Shown one piece after another: positions 1 to 6,361 of a stretch of 6,361 nt of DNA. The stretch comes from Proteobacteria bacterium UBA6729. Lineage in GTDB: Bacteria; Pseudomonadota; Gammaproteobacteria; Porifericomitales; Porifericomitaceae. The notes below the pieces were generated by a model, which was given only the letters and a program-made list of their open reading frames with translations, was not told where the DNA came from and made no database searches. The translations under genes and the position numbers were made by a program. The DNA lies in assembly GCA_002454015.1 (NCBI GenBank), contig DKIB01000021.1, positions 2,487 to 8,847 of the forward strand, in the 5' to 3' direction. Position 1 is the first letter of the stretch. Each line of letters opens with the position of its first letter.

Positions 1-1782
1 ATCGCGGCGGGGATACGTTACCAGCCACACCCGGCCCTGGCACGGGATGCAGCAGGCCACTACCGATACCATGCCCTGTCGGCGGGGGCGCTGGAGGATG
101 TCCATGTGCTGGCCGATTTTGCAGAGCAGGGCAGCCGTGAATTGACCGCAGCCGATTACGTATATCAGGTCAAGCGGATGGCGCACCCGGATCTGCATTG
201 TCCCATTGCTGGCCTGCTGGAGCGTTATCTCCCCGGTCTGGGTACCCTGCGTGAGCAACTGGTACGGGATCGGCGTCCCGGGCAGTGGCTGGATCTGCGC
301 GACTATGGTCTGGAAGGGGTGCGGGTGGTGGACCGCTATACATTTGAATTCACTCTGCAAGGGCTGTACCCACAGTTTCTGTACTGGCTGGCAATGCCAT
401 TTTTTGCCCCCATGCCCTGGGAGGCAGAGCGCTTTTACAGTCAGCCCGGCATGGCAGAACGCAATCTGGTGCTGGACTGGTATCCGCTGGGTACCGGCCC
501 GTTCATGTTGACCGAGAATGATCCGAATCTGCGCATGGTACTGGAGCGCAATCCGTATTTTCGGGGGGAGCCCTATCCGGACAGTGGTGCGGCAGGGGAC
601 GCTGCATTGCTGGTTGATGCCGGTCGCCCCATGCCGTTTATTGAACGGGCCATCTATACCCGGGAGCGTGAATCCATCCCGGCCTGGAACAAGTTTCTGC
701 AGGGGTACTACGATACTTCCGGCATAGGTTCGGACAGTTTTGAGCAGGTGGTATCCATCGGTGAGGGGGGTAATGCCAGTCTGAGCCCGGCCATGCAGGA
801 GCGCGGGATGCGCCTGCTCACAGCCATCACCGCATCGCAGTTTTATATGGGGTTCAATATGCGGGATGCAGTGGTGGGTGGGCTTGAGCAACGCGCCCGC
901 CTGTTGCGTCAGGCGATCTCCATCGCCGTTGACTATGAGGAGTATATTTCCATCTTTCTCAACGGGCGGGGGATGGCTGCACAGGGGCCGGTGCCGCCGG
1001 GCATCTTTGGTCATCGTCCGGGGGCCGCCGGGGTGAATGCACACACGCATCACCTTCAGGATGGGCGGGTCTTGCGTCACAGCATCGTCCGCGCCCGGGA
1101 ATTACTGGCCCGGGCCGGTTACCCGGGGGGCATTGACCCGGCCACCGGACGGGCACTGGTGCTGTACTTTGACACGGTGAGTCGCGGGCCGGATTCCAGA
1201 GCCCAGCTGGCCTGGCAGGTGAAACAGTTTGCCCGCCTGGGCATAGAACTGGTGGTTCGTGGTACCGATTACAATCGCTTTCGGGGCAAGATGCAGGAGG
1301 GCAACGCGCAAATCTTTCAGTGGGGCTGGAATGCAGACTACCCGGACCCGGAGAACTTTTTGTTTCTGCTGTATGGTCCAAATTCCAAGGTGGTATCCGG
1401 AGGAGAGAACACGGCCAACTACGCCAACCCGCAGTTTGATCGGTTGTTTGAGCGGATGCGCATCCTGCCCAATCAGGCAGAACGCCAGCAGCTCATTGAC
1501 GAGATGATCGATATCGCCCGGCATGATGCCCCATGGGTGTGGGGGTTTCATCCACAGGCATACTCCCTGCATCATGCCTGGTTTCACAATGCCAAACCAA
1601 ACCTGATGGCCAATAATACCCTCAAATACAAGCGCATCAGCCCGGCGCTCAGGGCGCAGTCCATACACGAGTGGAATCAGCCCCTGCTCTGGCCGTTAGG
1701 GGTGCTGGTGCTGATCCCCGTACTGCTGTGGGTACTGGCGGCACGTACCCTGCGGGGGCGGGCCGCGGCTACCGGGCAATGA
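1..1782 (+). CDS. ABC transporter family-5 solute-binding protein, 5'-truncated, with C-terminal membrane anchor
   Basis: Substrate-binding subunit of an Opp/Dpp-type importer (SBP_bac_5, PF00496 family); it captures the ligand in the periplasm and delivers it to the permeases. The reading frame is open from base 1, so the GTG at 106 is not the true start; 593 residues are visible, and the signal peptide and N-terminus are missing. Family landmarks in fragment numbering: ELTAADYVYQVKR near 47-59 (the usual 'plTAdDVvyslkR'), GTGPF at 164-168 followed by a 'lerNPyfrG' segment, LLRQAISIAVD from 301, the RARELLARAGYPGG segment, and WGWNADYPDPENF from 441. Unusually, the protein ends in a hydrophobic stretch at about 561-581 (PLLWPLGVLVLIPVLLWVLAA) followed by a short tail with three arginines. 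This predicts an inner-membrane anchor with a cytoplasmic C-terminus. The stop overlaps the next start (ATGA). The family call is firm; the ligand is unknown (peptide by default, but nickel, sugars or opines also occur in this family). Confidence 0.93.
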   Translation: MAAGIRYQPHPALARDAAGHYRYHALSAGALEDVHVLADFAEQGSRELTAADYVYQVKRMAHPDLHCPIAGLLERYLPGLGTLREQLVRDRRPGQWLDLRDYGLEGVRVVDRYTFEFTLQGLYPQFLYWLAMPFFAPMPWEAERFYSQPGMAERNLVLDWYPLGTGPFMLTENDPNLRMVLERNPYFRGEPYPDSGAAGDAALLVDAGRPMPFIERAIYTRERESIPAWNKFLQGYYDTSGIGSDSFEQVVSIGEGGNASLSPAMQERGMRLLTAITASQFYMGFNMRDAVVGGLEQRARLLRQAISIAVDYEEYISIFLNGRGMAAQGPVPPGIFGHRPGAAGVNAHTHHLQDGRVLRHSIVRARELLARAGYPGGIDPATGRALVLYFDTVSRGPDSRAQLAWQVKQFARLGIELVVRGTDYNRFRGKMQEGNAQIFQWGWNADYPDPENFLFLLYGPNSKVVSGGENTANYANPQFDRLFERMRILPNQAERQQLIDEMIDIARHDAPWVWGFHPQAYSLHHAWFHNAKPNLMANNTLKYKRISPALRAQSIHEWNQPLLWPLGVLVLIPVLLWVLAARTLRGRAAATGQ

Positions 1783-2762
1783 TCAGCTACATTATTCGTC
1801 GAACCCTGTATGCATTGCCGATTCTGGTTGGCGTGAACCTGCTGGTCTTTGCCCTGTTTTTTGTGGTCAATACCCCGGACGACATGGCACGCATGCAACT
1901 GGGTGTCAAGTACGAAGATGCGGCTGCCGTGGAACGCTGGAAGACCGCATTGGGGTATCAGCTGCCACTGTTCTACAATGCCGATTTCACCGGCATGGCA
2001 CGCTTTACCCGGACCATCTTCTATACCAAATCCGTGCGCCTGTTCGTGTTTGACTTCGGCCGTTCCGACAGCGGGCGTGACATTGGTTATGACATCAGCC
2101 AGCGCATGTGGCCCAGTCTGGCACTGGCGGTGCCGATACTGCTCATCGGCCTGCTCATCAATATCAGCCTGGCATTGCTGCTGGCCCTGTTCCGGGCCAG
2201 CCTGCTGGATCGCATCGCGGTGCTGTGCTGTGTGTTGCTGATGTCGGTATCCGGCCTGTTTTATATCATCTATGGCCAGTTCGTATTCAGCCGGCTGCTG
2301 CGCCTGGTGCCGATCTCCGGCTTCGCTGCCGGTCTGGCCTCCCTGAAGTTTCTGATCCTGCCGATCCTGATCTCGGTGCTCAGCGGCATGGGCGCAGGCA
2401 CGCGCTGGTATCGCACCATATTCCTGGAGGAGATCGGCAAGGATTATGTGCGTACCGCCCGTACCCGCGGGGTGTCAGAACCGGGCATATTGTATAAACA
2501 TGTGCTCGGCAATGCGTTGATACCCATTCTTACCGGGGTAGTGGTGTTGATACCGCTGCTGTTTATGGGCAGCCTGATCACGGAATCGTTTTTCGGCATA
2601 CCGGGCCTCGGCAGCTACACCATCGAGGCCATACAACGACAGGATTTTGCCATTCTGCGCAGCATGGTATTTCTGGGCTCGGTGCTCTATATCATCGGCC
2701 TGCTGTTGACTGACCTGTCGTATGCCCTGGTGGACCCGCGGGTCCGCCTGGGTGAGGCCTGA
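1779..2762 (+). CDS. ABC transporter permease 1 (DppB/OppB type)
   Basis: Inner-membrane subunit of the same importer (BPD_transp_1, PF00528), 327 residues, the usual size for an OppB/DppB-type protein. I place the start at ATG 1779, not at possible upstream starts near 1671, because MISYIIRRTLYALPILVGVN is the canonical beginning of this family and the ATGA overlap with the binding-protein stop is typical of translational coupling; no strong Shine-Dalgarno site is visible. Predicted helices lie at about 9-31, 110-138, 145-168, 186-206, 245-268 and 293-313, with a long periplasmic loop between the first two. FDFGRS (91-96) is the conserved 'fDFG.S' motif. The cytoplasmic EAA loop, which contacts the ATPase, spans about 218-252 (EEIGKDYVRTARTRG onward). 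ESFFGIPGLG (269-278) and the terminal DPRVR (319-323) are also family hallmarks. No defect is seen. It does not look like a close match to E. coli YejB at its N-terminus, so no symbol is given. Confidence 0.93.
   Translation: MISYIIRRTLYALPILVGVNLLVFALFFVVNTPDDMARMQLGVKYEDAAAVERWKTALGYQLPLFYNADFTGMARFTRTIFYTKSVRLFVFDFGRSDSGRDIGYDISQRMWPSLALAVPILLIGLLINISLALLLALFRASLLDRIAVLCCVLLMSVSGLFYIIYGQFVFSRLLRLVPISGFAAGLASLKFLILPILISVLSGMGAGTRWYRTIFLEEIGKDYVRTARTRGVSEPGILYKHVLGNALIPILTGVVVLIPLLFMGSLITESFFGIPGLGSYTIEAIQRQDFAILRSMVFLGSVLYIIGLLLTDLSYALVDPRVRLGEA
2754..2757 (+). promoter_or_regulatory. Ribosome binding site GAGG for permease 2
   Basis: GAGG lies 9 nt before ATG 2767, inside the last codons of permease 1. 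It favours ATG 2767 over the in-frame ATG 2722, which sits inside the coding end of permease 1, would add 15 polar residues and has no comparable site. Confidence 0.6.
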
Positions 2763-2766
2763 ACAG

Positions 2767-4152
2767 ATGCCGGAGTTGCTGTTGTTGTGGACCGATCTGC
2801 TGTTGTGGCTGCTGCTGGTTGCTGCTGCCCTGTATGTCGGCCATGTAGTGCGTCATCGGCACTTGCTGGAACCCTGGCGGCACGTGGCAGCAAGGCGCAG
2901 CAGCACGGTGGCGGCCATCGTGCTGGCGGCCTATATGCTGCTCGCCCTGCTGGACTCAATACACCTTCGTCCAGCCCCCGGGAGCGCCGCCAGTCCGGGT
3001 GCATACAGTATGCTGGATGTGCAGTTGACGATTCTGCGCCAGCGTTCCGAAAAAACCTACTCGGCACCGTTTGCCACCCATCAGTATACCCGCGAGTTTG
3101 TACAGACCCCGCAAGGTCCGCGTTATCAGCAGCCACGGTTGCAGCATGGCGGGGCTCACCTGCAGGCGACGGAACGCGGCCCGGATGTGCTGCGCCGTAT
3201 GGCGGTGGGGCTGTTGCAGGGGCTGGGTGGCAGCATACTGCTGGGGGCATTGCTGTTGGCCGGGTTGGCCCGGTATGGCAGACAGTCCCCGCGCCGCGTG
3301 TGGGCCGCGATCCGGGCGCGTCATACCCGGGTGCCCTGGGATGTGGTCATACTGACTGTGGGAGGGCTGCTGACAGGGGCATGCATCATCGCTGCATTGG
3401 CCGCTGGCTATCATGTGCTGGGCACGGACAAGGTAGGCGAAGACGTGTTGTATCAGGCGTTGAAGAGCATTCGCACTGCCGTGATCATCGGTACGGTGAC
3501 CACCCTGATCATATTGCCGTTGGCACTGGTGCTGGGGGTATCCGCCAGCTATTTTGGGGGTTGGGTAGATGACCTGGTGCAATACCTCTATACCACCCTG
3601 GCATCAGTGCCCGGGATATTGCTGATCGCGGCCACTGCCCTGGTAGGGCAGGTCTACATGCAGACCCATGCCGATCAGTTTGCCAGTCTGGTGCAACGCG
3701 CCGACTTTCGTTTGCTGTTGCTGTGCCTGATCCTCGGCCTGACCAGCTGGACCAGTCTGTGCAGGCTGTTGCGTGGCGAAGCACTCAAACTGCGCGAGAT
3801 CGAGTTTGTACATGCCTCACGTGCCCTCGGGCAACGGGCCTGGACCATACTGGCCATACATATCGTGCCGAATGTGATGCACATTGTCATGATCACCCTG
3901 GTACTGGACTTCAGTGCCCTGGTACTGGCCGAGGCGGTGCTGTCCTATGTGGACATAGGCGTGGACCCGTCCATGCACAGTTGGGGTAATATGATCAATC
4001 GGGCGCGCCTGGAACTGGCCCGCGAGCCCGTGGTGTGGTGGTCCCTGGGGGCCGCCTTCTGTTTTATGCTGGGGCTGGTGCTGGCCGCCAATGTATTTGC
4101 GGACGCGGTACGCGATGCCTTTGATCCCAGATTGAGGGGAGTTGATGTCTGA
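2767..4152 (+). CDS. ABC transporter permease 2 (DppC/OppC type) with extended N-terminus
   Basis: Second inner-membrane subunit, pairing with permease 1 to form the translocation path. It has 461 residues, against roughly 300-340 for ordinary OppC/DppC/YejE proteins. The C-terminal part, from about 190, is standard: HVLGTDKVGED (216-226) is the 'HplGTDqlGrDv' motif, the EAA loop runs about 336-369 (RGEALKLREIEFVHASRALG), followed by EAVLSYVDIGV (389-399), SWGNMI (405-410) and terminal DPRLR (454-458). The excess is N-terminal: a leucine-rich helix at about 8-26, a second helix at about 46-64 resembling an OppC_N segment, a polar loop at about 65-143 rich in Q, R and P, a third helix at about 147-168 and a basic linker before the helix at about 190-213. 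The gene starts 4 nt after the permease 1 stop and overlaps the ATPase start by 8 nt, so it belongs to the same operon. The permease call is firm; the role of the extension is unknown. Confidence 0.92.
   Translation: MPELLLLWTDLLLWLLLVAAALYVGHVVRHRHLLEPWRHVAARRSSTVAAIVLAAYMLLALLDSIHLRPAPGSAASPGAYSMLDVQLTILRQRSEKTYSAPFATHQYTREFVQTPQGPRYQQPRLQHGGAHLQATERGPDVLRRMAVGLLQGLGGSILLGALLLAGLARYGRQSPRRVWAAIRARHTRVPWDVVILTVGGLLTGACIIAALAAGYHVLGTDKVGEDVLYQALKSIRTAVIIGTVTTLIILPLALVLGVSASYFGGWVDDLVQYLYTTLASVPGILLIAATALVGQVYMQTHADQFASLVQRADFRLLLLCLILGLTSWTSLCRLLRGEALKLREIEFVHASRALGQRAWTILAIHIVPNVMHIVMITLVLDFSALVLAEAVLSYVDIGVDPSMHSWGNMINRARLELAREPVVWWSLGAAFCFMLGLVLAANVFADAVRDAFDPRLRGVDV
4134..4140 (+). promoter_or_regulatory. 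Ribosome binding site GAGGGGA for the ATPase
   Basis: A purine-rich Shine-Dalgarno-like stretch ends 4 nt before ATG 4145 and lies inside the last codons of permease 2. It supports ATG 4145 as the start; the TTG directly upstream (4142) would add only one residue. Confidence 0.6.
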
Positions 4153-5737
4153 GCTGTTATTGCAGGTTGAAGGATTGGAGATCCGTTTCGGTGACACTAC
4201 GGTGGTCTCCGATGTAGACCTGCACATCCGGCGCGGTGAGGTGTGTACGCTGCTGGGTGAATCCGGTAGCGGCAAGACCCTGACGGCACTGGCCGTATTG
4301 CGCCAACTGCCGCCCGCGGCCCGGATGCAGGCCCGGGGCATTCGCCTGCGGGGGCGTGAACTCCTGCAACTGCCGGAGCGGGAGATGCGCCGGGTACGCG
4401 GAGGACAGATCGCCATGATCTTTCAGGAGCCACAGACCGCCCTGAACCCGGTGATGAGCGTGGGGCGGCAGATCGGTGAGGCCCTGCTGCTGCACTCCGG
4501 TCTGCGGGGCCGGGCACTCCGGGAACGGGTGGTGGAACTGCTGGATGCCGTGGGTATCCCGGCCCCCGGGCGGCGCGCCGGGGAATACCCGCATCAGCTG
4601 TCAGGAGGTATGAAACAGCGGGTCATGATTGCTGCCGCACTGGCAGGCAAACCGGAACTGCTGATCGCGGATGAGCCCACCACGGCACTGGATGTCACCA
4701 CCCAGGCACAAATCCTTGCGCTGCTGCAACAGCTGAGCAAGCAACAGGATATGTCTATCCTGTTTATCACCCATGACCTCGGAGTGGCCGCCTGCATATC
4801 GGACCGACTGGCGGTCATGAAGGAGGGGCGTATCGTGGAACAGGCCGGGTGTGAGCAGTTCTTCAGCCACACACCAACGCATCCCTATACCCGCAAACTG
4901 TTTGCCGCATTACCGCAAAACATGCAGCGCTCCCGTACCACAGCTGTCGCAGAGCCGCTGCTGGAAGTGGAGGATTTCCAGGTTTATTTTCCTATCCGCA
5001 AAGGCATATTGCAGCGCGTGCACGGTCATGTGAAGGCCGTGGACGGGGTCAGTCTGACGGTGCGGGTGGGCCGGACCCTGGCCCTGGTAGGAGAATCAGG
5101 CTCCGGTAAAAGCACTCTGGGCAGGGGGGTATTGCGCCTGCTGGCACCGCATTCCGGGCGGGTGCGTTTTGCTGGCGAGGACCTGCACAGCCTCAGCAAT
5201 GCCACGCTACGCCGCCGCCGGGCCCAGTTCCAGATCATCTTCCAGGACCCCTATGCTTCCATGAACCCCCGCATGATGATCAGCGACATCATCGCCGAAG
5301 GGATGCGCATACAGGGGGTACGGGAGTGCACCACACGGGTGACCACACTGCTCCGGCAAGTAGGCCTGGACCCCGACTGCATGCATCGCTACCCGCATGA
5401 GTTTTCCGGCGGCCAACGCCAGCGCATCTGCATCGCCCGTGCCCTCGCCGTCAAGCCGCGCCTGATCGTGTGTGACGAACCCACCAGTTCCCTGGATGTC
5501 TCGGTACAGGCACAGATCCTCCAGCTCCTGCTGGACCTCCAGCAACGCCACGGCATCGCCTACCTGTTTATCACCCACGACATCGGCGTGGTACGCTACC
5601 TCGCCGACGAGGTAGCCGTCATGCAGTCCGGACTGCTGGTAGAGCAGGGCCCCGTGTCACTCCTGGAGCACCCCAGCCACCCCTACACCCGCACCCTGCT
5701 GGACAGCGTGCCACAGTTGCCCGGGGGTGTCGCATGA
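4145..5737 (+). CDS. Fused two-domain ABC transporter ATPase (YejF/DppDF type)
   Basis: Cytoplasmic motor of the importer, with both nucleotide-binding domains in one 530-residue chain, equivalent to fused DppD+DppF and close in length to E. coli YejF. Domain 1: Walker A GESGSGKT (38-45), Q-loop FQEP (Q94), signature LSGGM (153-157), Walker B LLIADEP (D176, E177), D-loop ALDV (181-184), H-loop H210, then the oligopeptide-transporter C-terminal motif HPYTRKL (246-252). Domain 2: Walker A GESGSGKS (316-323), Q-loop Q367, signature FSGGQ (420-424), Walker B LIVCDEP (D444, E445), H-loop H478, and HPYTRTLL (512-519). All catalytic residues are present in both halves, so both ATP sites should be competent. 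Having both HPY motifs places it in the peptide/nickel importer branch and excludes simple export ATPases. It is the last intact gene of the operon. Orthology with yejF is suggested by architecture only, so I give no symbol. Confidence 0.95.
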   Translation: MSELLLQVEGLEIRFGDTTVVSDVDLHIRRGEVCTLLGESGSGKTLTALAVLRQLPPAARMQARGIRLRGRELLQLPEREMRRVRGGQIAMIFQEPQTALNPVMSVGRQIGEALLLHSGLRGRALRERVVELLDAVGIPAPGRRAGEYPHQLSGGMKQRVMIAAALAGKPELLIADEPTTALDVTTQAQILALLQQLSKQQDMSILFITHDLGVAACISDRLAVMKEGRIVEQAGCEQFFSHTPTHPYTRKLFAALPQNMQRSRTTAVAEPLLEVEDFQVYFPIRKGILQRVHGHVKAVDGVSLTVRVGRTLALVGESGSGKSTLGRGVLRLLAPHSGRVRFAGEDLHSLSNATLRRRRAQFQIIFQDPYASMNPRMMISDIIAEGMRIQGVRECTTRVTTLLRQVGLDPDCMHRYPHEFSGGQRQRICIARALAVKPRLIVCDEPTSSLDVSVQAQILQLLLDLQQRHGIAYLFITHDIGVVRYLADEVAVMQSGLLVEQGPVSLLEHPSHPYTRTLLDSVPQLPGGVA

Positions 5738-5795
5738 AGAAACTCCCGGCATCACTGCAGCCACTCCCCAACCCCCGCCCCAAGGTTCTTCTTCA

Positions 5796-5819
5796 GTCAA
5801 CTCAAGTTGTTGAATTGAC
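5796..5819. repeat. 24-bp near-perfect dyad after the transporter operon
   Basis: Arms GTCAACTCAA (5796-5805) and TTGAATTGAC (5810-5819) are inverted copies with one mismatch and a GTTG centre. In RNA this would fold into a 10-bp hairpin. No T-run follows on either strand, so it does not read as an intrinsic terminator. It could be an operator-like site, a processing or stability hairpin at the operon 3' end, or chance, because it overlaps the presumed coding remnant. Confidence 0.5.
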
Positions 5820-5837
5820 GGGGTGATCCAAACGATA

Positions 5838-5900
5838 CCGGACAAATTCATTATCGTCTGTCACGATTGTGCTCATGAAGTGCAGGGATGAATTATCCGG
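5838..5900. repeat. 63-bp segment bounded by 13-14 bp inverted repeats
   Basis: CCGGACAAATTCAT (5838-5851) and ATGAATTATCCGG (5888-5900) are inverted copies differing by one extra base and at most one substitution. Inside, ATCGT (5853-5857) and ACGAT (5863-5867) form a second small hairpin. The segment falls where the DUF4338 remnant seems to have extra sequence between VVELTG and GATARQV, so it may be a small palindromic insertion. It is also consistent with a local hairpin of no mobile origin. Confidence 0.5.
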
Positions 5901-6182
5901 GGCGACGGCGCGTCAAGTGACCTTGAGGCAGGAGCGCTTCTGCCGGGATGCGTTGATGTGCAAGCACCACTATCTGAGCTTTTGTACTCTGGCAGGCCAA
6001 GGGGTACGGCACGTGGCGAGGTGTGCTGATGACATATGGGTTGCGTTGGTGGGCTGGCATGTGACGGCGATGAAAATTCAGGCGCATGAAGAGTGGATTG
6101 GATGGAGCCGTGCACAGCGCCTGCCTGCGTGCGATCATCAACAACACTCGTTTTTTGATCTTGCCAGGGGCAATAGTTTCCC

Positions 6183-6194
6183 AATATGCCTTCA
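6183..6194. repeat. Direct repeat copy 1 (12 bp)
   Basis: The 12-mer AATATGCCTTCA occurs here and again at the very end of the window. This copy lies at the point where similarity to DUF4338 fades, which suggests a junction. Confidence 0.5.
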
Positions 6195-6349
6195 AGGGTG
6201 CTGGGGCTAACCCGCATTTCTCATACCTCCTTTCTCATCCCAGCCATTCACTCGATCCAGGCGCTACAGACATGTAAAGGCCTCCGGCGTGGGTGGATGC
6301 AGGCCCAATCAGGGGCTGCACAGGCGTTTTCAGAGGTACAAAGAGGCTG
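6195..6349. other. Unassigned sequence between the two direct repeats
   Basis: About 155 nt without a convincing gene on either strand. It contains an imperfect hairpin at 6298-6320. Short open frames here have no recognisable family signature. It could be an insertion between target duplications, one unit of a tandem repeat, or plain intergenic sequence. I see no inverted repeats at its two ends. Confidence 0.4.
6298..6320 (+). repeat. Imperfect hairpin, weak terminator candidate
   Basis: Arms TGCAGGCCC (6298-6306) and GGGGCTGCA (6312-6320) pair with one mismatch around a 5-nt loop AATCA. Only four T residues follow, starting 6 nt later (6327-6330), so terminator activity is doubtful. Confidence 0.3.
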
Positions 6350-6361
6350 AATATGCCTTCA
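6350..6361. repeat. Direct repeat copy 2 (12 bp), runs to window edge
   Basis: Second copy of AATATGCCTTCA, 167 nt after the first. It reaches the last base of the window, so the true repeat may be longer. Confidence 0.5.

Larger units (their letters stand above)
5734..6194 (+). pseudogene. Degraded DUF4338 (PF14236, DruA-type) protein remnant
   Basis: I recognise family residues in order on the + strand. In frame 1: ALMCKHHYLSF (HHYLSF at 5965-5982), a GVRHVA segment, WVALVGW, then WIGWSRAQR (WIGWS at 6094-6108). In frame 2: LRAIINNTRFLILPG (NNTRFLILPG at 6140-6169). This matches the DUF4338 pattern 'HHYLgf..l.G..lrhva......laLlgW..aa.k...Rd.wIGWs...r...L..I.NNtRFLILPg' from memory. The 30-codon stretch from ATG 5734 ([20 protein letters not shown], then QSTQVVELTG) is in the same frame as the first block and resembles the N-terminus of transposase-like members; that part is less certain. 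Lesions: in-frame TGA at 5824-5826, a probable ~75-nt insertion before the GATARQV segment, a frameshift around 6121-6125, and loss of similarity near 6190. The family includes DruA of the Druantia defence system and, as I recall, stand-alone proteins with transposase-like tails; which kind this was cannot be told. The 3' boundary is approximate. Confidence 0.72.

Noticed and set aside
959..1668. Minus-strand open frames of 140 and 188 residues inside the binding-protein gene
   Set aside because: They lie opposite a gene with clear family motifs, are rich in P, R, S, H and C, and show no recognisable domain; they are shadows of a GC-rich coding strand.
1671..1778. Upstream extension of permease 1 from an alternative start at 1671
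   Set aside because: The 36 extra residues overlap the binding-protein coding end and are not family-like; the conserved permease N-terminus begins at ATG 1779.
2770..2832. CTG/TTG-rich low-complexity run at the start of permease 2 as a simple repeat
   Set aside because: It simply encodes the leucine-rich first membrane helix and shows no regular repeat unit.
5815..5843. Possible promoter with TTGACG at 5815-5820 as -35 box
   Set aside because: No acceptable -10 hexamer lies about 17 nt downstream; the closest AT-rich stretches are at the wrong distance.
5869..6210. A 113-residue + strand ORF as an intact novel gene
   Set aside because: Its middle carries DUF4338 motifs, but after WIGWSRAQR the family sequence continues in another frame, so the C-terminal part is out-of-frame translation.
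5873..6217. Minus-strand ORFs of 100-114 residues across the remnant
   Set aside because: The family-like residues are on the opposite strand; no domain signature or convincing ribosome site with proper spacing was seen on the minus strand.
6195..6361. End of a known insertion sequence
   Set aside because: The sequence around the CCCGCATTTCTCAT motif looked vaguely IS-like, but I could not match it to any terminal repeat I can name and found no inverted partner in the window.

Overview
The window covers most of one ABC-transporter operon on the + strand (about positions 1-5737), followed by a decayed gene and unexplained sequence (5734-6361). The operon order is solute-binding protein (5' end cut off by the window edge), permease 1, permease 2, and one fused two-domain ATPase. 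This is the arrangement of the peptide/nickel (Opp/Dpp-type) importers, and the fused ATPase makes it closest in layout to YejABEF. The four genes are packed tightly: ATGA overlap, 4-nt gap, 8-nt overlap. They are probably co-transcribed and translationally coupled from a promoter upstream of the window.

The high G+C content, clear Shine-Dalgarno sites and Gram-negative-style protein families suggest a proteobacterium, probably a gammaproteobacterium. There is no rRNA or marker gene to settle this. The substrate cannot be read from the sequence; short peptides or another family-5 ligand are the default guess.

Two things set the transporter apart from the textbook form. The binding protein ends in a hydrophobic helix with a basic tail, so it looks tethered to the inner membrane. 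The second permease carries an extra N-terminal part of about 190 residues with up to three more membrane helices and a polar loop.

Directly after the ATPase stop there is no intact gene. I recognise the remains of a DUF4338 (PF14236, DruA-type) protein: residues HHYLSF, WIGWS and NNTRFLILPG appear in order on the + strand. It is broken by an in-frame TGA, a probable small insertion bounded by a 13-14 bp inverted repeat, a frameshift near 6124, and loss of homology near 6190. A 12-bp direct repeat (6183 and 6350) and two hairpins lie in the same stretch. The region looks like a graveyard of a mobile or defence-type gene next to an otherwise ordinary transport operon. I found no RNA gene, CRISPR array or complete insertion sequence.
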